NCBI GenBank assembly: GCA_902787825.1
Contig: CADAHS010000024.1
Location: 1-35,610 of the forward strand
Direction: 5' to 3'
Source: an uncultured Ruminococcus sp.
GTDB taxonomy: Bacteria > Bacillota > Clostridia > Oscillospirales > Ruminococcaceae
Length of the DNA stretch: 35,610 nucleotides
Shown here: piece after piece, positions 30,870 through 35,610 of the stretch
Numbering within the stretch: the stretch's first letter is position 1
Layout of the letters: the number at the start of each line of letters is the position of its first letter
Made by a program: the position numbers and the translations under genes
The notes under the pieces: model-generated
What the model was told of the DNA's origin: nothing
What the model saw: the letters and a program-made list of their open reading frames with translations, nothing else
Database searches by the model: none

Positions 30870-31913
30870 ATGACAAGTACCGGAGTCCTTGTCCTTCTTG
30901 CGATCATACCGACAGTTATAATCCTCGGCTTCATCTATTACAAGGATAAGGTCGAAAAAGAGCCCATCGGACTGCTGTTCGGATTATTCTTTCTCGGCGT
31001 GGTTTCGACCTTTGCCGCCGCATATTCCGAGCATTTTCTTATGAAAGCTCTTTCCTCATCAATGCAGGAAGACACCGTCGCCTTCAACTTTATAACCTAT
31101 TTCTTCATCGTCGCACTCAGCGAGGAGGGCGTAAAGTTTCTGATCCTGCGGACCGTGACGTGGAAAAATAAGAATTTCAACTATACTTTTGACGCTATCG
31201 TCTACGCCGTTGTCATCTCACTCGGATTTGCCACGCTTGAAAATATTCTTTATGTCACCGATAACGGCACCCTCGAGGTCGCTCTGCTCAGAGCAGTCCT
31301 CTCCGTACCCGGCCATGCAATAGATGCCGTGTTTATGGGACTTTTCTTCGGTCGTGCAAAGTATTGCCAGTGCTGTGGAAACAACAGCGGAAAAACAAAG
31401 AATATGCTCCTTTCCTTCTTCGTCCCCCTGCTCACCCACGGCTTCTACGATTTCTGCATCTCTTTGCAAAAAGAATTCGAGTGGGCTATGACCCTGTTCC
31501 TGAGCTATGTCGTGATAATCACAATAGTCGCTATCGTCTATATCCATAAGTCCTCCAAAACCGACGCTGCATTGCCCGGTATGGGTGTCCCCTTCTGGCA
31601 GTATCCCAACTACCCTTATAACTATTATGCCCAGCAGCAATATCAACAGCAGCAATATCTACAGCAGCAGTACCAACAGCAGCAATATCAACAACAGCAG
31701 TACCAACAACAGCAGTACCAACAACAGCAATACCAACAGCAATACCAGCAGCAGGGCTATTATACCCCAAACGGCTATACACAGCCCACTGCCCCGCAGC
31801 AAGGCTATCAGCAAAACGGATTTGTCCGGCAAGGACAGTTCTATGATCCAAGCGGCTATCCCCAGCAGGGTCAGTATCAGAGCAACGGAAATAATAACTT
31901 TAACGGTCAGTAA
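30870..31913 (+). CDS. prsW: PrsW-family intramembrane metalloprotease with Gln/Tyr-rich tail
   Basis: 347 residues starting after AAAGGGGG. About seven membrane helices fill residues 1-235. The PrsW/M82 motifs are visible: E85-E86-x-x-K89 in SEEGVKF, E124 in ATLEN, H149 and D152 in PGHAIDAVF, and H190...D194 in LTHGFYDF. PrsW cleaves the anti-sigma factor RsiW inside the membrane in Bacillus subtilis; the substrate here is unknown. Residues 250-345 form an unusual cytoplasmic or surface tail of repeated QQQQY units encoded by near-tandem 15-bp DNA repeats, prone to length change. A perfect terminator follows. Confidence 0.88.
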   Translation: MTSTGVLVLLAIIPTVIILGFIYYKDKVEKEPIGLLFGLFFLGVVSTFAAAYSEHFLMKALSSSMQEDTVAFNFITYFFIVALSEEGVKFLILRTVTWKNKNFNYTFDAIVYAVVISLGFATLENILYVTDNGTLEVALLRAVLSVPGHAIDAVFMGLFFGRAKYCQCCGNNSGKTKNMLLSFFVPLLTHGFYDFCISLQKEFEWAMTLFLSYVVIITIVAIVYIHKSSKTDAALPGMGVPFWQYPNYPYNYYAQQQYQQQQYLQQQYQQQQYQQQQYQQQQYQQQQYQQQYQQQGYYTPNGYTQPTAPQQGYQQNGFVRQGQFYDPSGYPQQGQYQSNGNNNFNGQ

Positions 31914-31925
31914 CCATAAGCATAA

Positions 31926-31957
31926 AAAGTCCGCAGAGATCTCTGCGGACTTTTTTT
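31926..31957 (+). terminator. Terminator of the PrsW-like gene
   Basis: AAAGTCCGCAGAGA and its exact complement form a 14-bp stem running into TTTTTTT. Confidence 0.92.
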
Positions 31958-32026
31958 ATCTTTACAAAAGCACTCCTAAGCTAAATTCTGATTACTAATT
32001 AGCAACACTAAAGCAAAATAGTTTTG

Positions 32027-34564
32027 CTATTTTGAAATAAATCTTGACATAACAGATACCAGTTTGGCAATGCTCACCGGCTTGCTGATATGATCGTTCA
32101 TTCCGGCGTCAAGAGCCTCTCTCCTGTCCTGTTCAAAAGCATTAGCAGTCATAGCGATGATCGGTATCTCCGCCTTGCTCTTGTCTGAGAGCCCGCGAAT
32201 GATCTTTGTCGCCTGATATCCGTCCATATTTGGCATCTGAACGTCCATAAGGATAAGATCATAGTAACCTGCCGCAGCCGTTTCAAGCTTTGAAATGCAG
32301 ATAATACCGTCCTCAGCCCTGTCGATCTCAAGTCCGACATCACCCAGCAGCTCCGCAGCGATCTCCGCATTCAGCTCGTTATCCTCAGCCAGAAGTATCC
32401 TCTTCCCCTTGAACAGCGAGTCGTCCACCGTCTGCTGTGCAATGCCTGACTTTTCCACCTCAGACTCCTGAGCTATCCTGTGCGGCAGGATTATCTGAAC
32501 CGTCGTACCCTCGCCCTTTTTGCTGTGTATAGATATCTCACCGCCCATAATCTCAACAAGCCTTTTTACAATACCCATACCCAGACCCGTGCCCGGCGTT
32601 CCAGAAGATGTACTGTTGCGCTCTCTTGCAAAATCGTCGTAGATGTGCTCCAGAAATTCTTCTGACATACCTACACCCGTGTCCGTCGTCGTGGTCTGTA
32701 TCCTGCACCAGCCCTCACGCTTATCAGCAAGCTCCGTAGAGATTATCTTTATGCTTCCCCCTGCATTGGTGTACTTCACCGCATTGGAAATAATGTTAAG
32801 ATGTATCTGCTGAAGCTTGACCTTGTCAGCGTACAGATAATCGTGCATAACATTTCTGTCATAGGTAAATGTTATTCCCTTTTTCTGCGCTTCCTCCCTG
32901 AATACGATGTATGTGCTTTCCAGAATGCTGCGAGTATCACAGGGAGCCTCGTTCAGCTCCTCCACACCGCTTTCGATCCTCGACATCTCCAGAACATTGT
33001 TGATAAGATCAAGCAGGTATTGTCCCGAAGCCCTGATGTTTTCAGTGCACCTGTTGAAATTTTTCTCATCCGTGCGGTACTTTGCAAGAATGTCCGTGTA
33101 TCCGATAATAGCGTTCATCGGTGTCCTGATGTCATGGCTCATATTCAGCAGGAACGAAGATTTCGCTCTGTTTGCAGCCTCCGCATCCAGCATCGCCTTT
33201 TCCAGCTTTTCCTGCTGAATCATCTTTTCACGGATCGAATCGTCAACATCAATGTAGCCGCAAACGAACTCGTGCTCGCTTACCGGAACTATCTTTGTCT
33301 CGCAGTATCTGCCGGACTTGTTTTTAAAGACCTGAGCAAACACATGATCGTTTTTGAGATATCCCCTCACCTTCTCACGGCTGGTAAGTTCCTTGAGCTT
33401 TTCGGCTTCATCTTCAGCCGCAACAATATCAAAGAATCGTTCTCCGCCTTCCTGGAAAGGCCTATCCAGAGTCTCATCGTTAAAGATCTCCCTCATTTGA
33501 TCGCTGCATCTGTAAAGCGTCGCCTTGTCCGTGTCAGCGTCAACGCCCAAAACTATCTCGTAGTCCTTAGTGAACGCCTCCATTATGTCCAGCGTCTTTC
33601 TAAGCTTCTGCTGATAGATCTCCTCCTGCTCCTTCTGTTTGAGCTTTGCGTCGGCGATGCTTCCCTTGTCGTAAATAAACTGCAATATGATACCGATAAT
33701 ATATATCGTACTCATAAGTGCAAGAAGCTGCTGAAGTGCAATGTTGACCGCTTCCGCATTGCTTTGCGTGAGGTCACTCACATCAATGAGTGCCAGTCTG
33801 TCAAACGAGTGCATCTCTATCGCAGCCGTCACCATTACGAATACCAGTATCAGATATATCAGCATCTTGGTTCCGCCCGTCTTGTAAACACGCTTGTATT
33901 CTATCACCCTTCTGTATTGTACAAGAAATCTCGGCATCGAAAACAGCCTGTAAACAACGTATACCAGTATTGCCGTCAGCACCCATACCGTGAAATGCCT
34001 CGTCGTCGGCGCTATCGAATCCAGCAGATCCGCCTTTGCATCGGGGAAAAACATCACCATTGCCGCCGATACAAGAAAGCTGTGCAGCATCGTCGAAACT
34101 ACCGATATAACTATCGCCCCTGCACCGAACCACTTTTTGTCCGCCTTTTTGAAAAGTATCATGAACATAAGACCCGCCAGCCAGCCGAACAGTATTCTCG
34201 TTCCCAGCGAAAGCATCAGGCTCTGTGCAGGCATTCCGCTTTTGAACGGCGAAAAGATCAGATCTCCGTAAGCCGTTGCCGTTACCGAGGCTTTCCACAT
34301 ACTCGTCAGCCCGAAAACAAGCCCCGTCAGCGCACCGCCGGTCGGCCCGGCAAGCATTCCCGCCAGTATCACAGGAATGTGTACCGTCGTCATAGCGAGC
34401 GGCTCCAGCGAAATGTATCCGAATATAGAAAATGAAAATATAAGATCAAGTGAAATGGAGCCGTTGAGCATCTTCACCATGTTCTTGCGATCCTGTTTTA
34501 TCCCGAACGCAGAAAAAAGGTTTGTGTACCCCTTCTTGTCTGTAACTTGATTATCATTAGCCAT
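32027..34564 (-). CDS. Hybrid histidine kinase with ECF-S-like membrane sensor
   Basis: 845 residues. Residues 35-320 are membrane-embedded and begin with text typical of ECF transporter S-components (SLEPLAMTTVHIPVILAGML then AGPTGGALTGLVFGLTSM), which bind vitamins or similar ligands. Next come a short coiled coil, a PAS-like segment (330-440), the HisKA box NMSHDIRTPMNAIIGY with the phospho-accepting His near 475, an HATPase with GTGLGMGIVKRLVEIMGG, and a C-terminal receiver with the phospho-acceptor Asp near 772 in LILMDVQMPNMDG. It would sense a small molecule and pass phosphate internally to its receiver; no output domain is attached. It overlaps the PP2C gene by 8 bp. Confidence 0.92.
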   Translation of the reverse strand: MANDNQVTDKKGYTNLFSAFGIKQDRKNMVKMLNGSISLDLIFSFSIFGYISLEPLAMTTVHIPVILAGMLAGPTGGALTGLVFGLTSMWKASVTATAYGDLIFSPFKSGMPAQSLMLSLGTRILFGWLAGLMFMILFKKADKKWFGAGAIVISVVSTMLHSFLVSAAMVMFFPDAKADLLDSIAPTTRHFTVWVLTAILVYVVYRLFSMPRFLVQYRRVIEYKRVYKTGGTKMLIYLILVFVMVTAAIEMHSFDRLALIDVSDLTQSNAEAVNIALQQLLALMSTIYIIGIILQFIYDKGSIADAKLKQKEQEEIYQQKLRKTLDIMEAFTKDYEIVLGVDADTDKATLYRCSDQMREIFNDETLDRPFQEGGERFFDIVAAEDEAEKLKELTSREKVRGYLKNDHVFAQVFKNKSGRYCETKIVPVSEHEFVCGYIDVDDSIREKMIQQEKLEKAMLDAEAANRAKSSFLLNMSHDIRTPMNAIIGYTDILAKYRTDEKNFNRCTENIRASGQYLLDLINNVLEMSRIESGVEELNEAPCDTRSILESTYIVFREEAQKKGITFTYDRNVMHDYLYADKVKLQQIHLNIISNAVKYTNAGGSIKIISTELADKREGWCRIQTTTTDTGVGMSEEFLEHIYDDFARERNSTSSGTPGTGLGMGIVKRLVEIMGGEISIHSKKGEGTTVQIILPHRIAQESEVEKSGIAQQTVDDSLFKGKRILLAEDNELNAEIAAELLGDVGLEIDRAEDGIICISKLETAAAGYYDLILMDVQMPNMDGYQATKIIRGLSDKSKAEIPIIAMTANAFEQDRREALDAGMNDHISKPVSIAKLVSVMSRFISK

Positions 34565-35315
34565 CTGACTTTTCCTCTGTTATCCTTTCGATTATGAACG
34601 TGGTGTTGTCAAGGCTATCCTGGCTGACCTGCTGCAAACGCTCTGTGATCCTTTCACAGCAGTTTTTCGCATCACCCTGTAAACAATCCGCGATCTCCTC
34701 ATCGTCCAGAGCCTTGTAAAGCCCGTCAGACATAAGTATCACAATGTCGCCGTCCTGAAGCTCCAGCGGCTTTGTGTTTATGTCCACCATGCCCGGCTGC
34801 TCCATTCCCAGAACGCTTATCAGCGAGTTCCCCTTGTAGCACTCCTGTTCATATTCCTCCTGCGTTATCCTTCCGCTTTTCAAACTGTGGTCAAGCAGCA
34901 TGAAATAGTTGTGATCTACCGTTATCTGCATCAGCTGAGAATCTCTGAAAAGATATATCCTGCTGTCACCGATAGAAAGTCTGTATAGCCTGTTGTGCTC
35001 GATTATTGCGCATACTATCGTGCTTCCCGCACCCATTCTGCTGCCGTCCTCACAGCGCAGATCATAGACTGCCTCGTTTATCTTCCTGGCGTTATCAGCC
35101 AGAAACAGCGCAATATTCTCGGGTCTTTGCTCGTTGAAGCTTCGTGTGAGCATATCCACCGCAAGTCCCGAAGCGAGCGCACCACCCTTGTGACCGCCAA
35201 GCCCGTCGCATACTACCGCAAATGATATATCCTCCTGGACCAGTACCTTGTAGCTGTCCTGCTGATCCTTCCTTGCCCCGAGTATAGAGCAGTAGGCTGT
35301 GTCATACCTTATCAT
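34557..35315 (-). CDS. PP2C-family protein phosphatase
   Basis: 252 residues from the ATG after GGGAGCGGCGAT; an upstream in-frame ATG sits at the predicted transcription start and lacks a ribosome site. PP2C motifs: D in GARKDQQDS, VVCDGLGGHKGG, GDSRIYLF, LMSDGLYKAL and DNTTFIIERI. It is a complete catalytic domain without a membrane segment. It removes phosphate from Ser/Thr (PrpC/Stp type). Overlap with the histidine kinase gene implies one operon and perhaps joint control of a stress response. Confidence 0.9.
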   Translation of the reverse strand: MIRYDTAYCSILGARKDQQDSYKVLVQEDISFAVVCDGLGGHKGGALASGLAVDMLTRSFNEQRPENIALFLADNARKINEAVYDLRCEDGSRMGAGSTIVCAIIEHNRLYRLSIGDSRIYLFRDSQLMQITVDHNYFMLLDHSLKSGRITQEEYEQECYKGNSLISVLGMEQPGMVDINTKPLELQDGDIVILMSDGLYKALDDEEIADCLQGDAKNCCERITERLQQVSQDSLDNTTFIIERITEEKSDG

Positions 35316-35377
35316 ATCGCCGCTCCCTGTAAAAAAACTGCAAGCATGGCGCTGTGAACGCCTTGCCATCACCTACA

Positions 35378-35406
35378 AGTATAGCATATTCACACAATAA
35401 TAACAA
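35378..35406 (-). promoter_or_regulatory. Promoter of the PP2C-histidine kinase operon
   Basis: TTGTTA (35401-35406) and TATACT (35378-35383) are 17 bp apart on the minus strand, about 65 bp before the PP2C start. Confidence 0.7.
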
Positions 35407-35610
35407 TTCTCATTTTTAACAAAATTGCATATACAATTTCGTCAATTCCGTCCTTACGAAGAAAATCCGTCCCTTTAGTGCAGCAGCCAAGTATTATGAT
35501 CGTTACTGAGCTAAATCAGAATTTGCCGCCGCTGCGGCGCGCGTGTCCGTCGCATATCAGTATGAGATGACAACCGCCTTTGTGCCGCTCCGGGCTTTCA
35601 TTTTGTTAGT
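35407..35610. other. Terminal intergenic stretch
   Basis: No supported gene is visible. A segment near 35515-35534 (AATCAGAATTTGCCGCCG) is the inverse of the sequence at 80-97, so a short interspersed repeat is present at both window ends. Confidence 0.4.

Noticed and set aside
32801-34435. 544-residue plus-strand frame opposite the histidine kinase
   Set aside because: Composition is Arg/His/Tyr-rich without domains and it is fully antisense to a clear multi-domain kinase.

Overview
The window looks like a low-to-mid GC Clostridia chromosome, most likely a Ruminococcus-type gut or rumen Oscillospiraceae bacterium. The basis is codon and promoter style (TTGACA-17-TATAAT boxes, AGGAGG ribosome sites), the protein families, and an initiator tRNA used as an integration target. 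Species cannot be settled from the sequence alone.

Layout. (1) 1-2225: chromosomal flank with a sodium:solute symporter, then the promoter and gene of initiator tRNA-Met (2226-2302). (2) 2258-29999: a 27.7-kb genomic island integrated at the 3' half of that tRNA. A 45-bp copy of the tRNA 3' end (44/45 identical) marks the distal end, and paired arm-type repeats sit just inside both ends. The island carries a Phd/RelE-type toxin-antitoxin pair, a tyrosine integrase, an excisionase-like protein, a MobC/relaxase cassette with a MobB-like gene nested in another frame, a 1.9-kb repeat-rich non-coding tract, a ten-gene TerY-P-type operon (RecQ-like helicase, coiled-coil membrane protein, PH-like protein, Ser/Thr kinase, VWA protein, PP2C phosphatase, three accessory proteins, zinc ribbon) preceded by an XRE regulator, a SAM-riboswitch-controlled small gene, decayed cargo and a candidate small RNA. 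(3) 3318-12304: a second, 8,987-bp element nested inside the first one's integrase gene. It encodes its own large serine recombinase and carries TnpW-like, coiled-coil and MobC proteins plus a four-gene operon with a BcgI-like bifunctional restriction-modification system. (4) 30000-35610: chromosome again, with a 31-aa membrane peptide, a PrsW-like intramembrane protease, a hybrid histidine kinase with an ECF-S-like membrane sensor, and an overlapping PP2C phosphatase.

The most striking result is the nesting. The tyrosine integrase at 12305-13626 loses its frame just before the catalytic tyrosine. The missing 29 residues, including the Y-S-H motif, lie 9 kb away at 3227-3319. Joining the two at a shared AC dinucleotide restores a perfect 470-aa integrase. 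The two element ends, joined at the same dinucleotide, form a symmetric attP-like palindrome. The serine element therefore switches off the island's integrase while it is resident and should restore it on excision.

The second main result is the TerY-P-type operon, a phosphorylation-based conflict or stress system. Three of its proteins share an unusual N-terminal domain, two share a beta-rich C-terminal domain, and the VWA and zinc-ribbon parts of TerY are separate genes.
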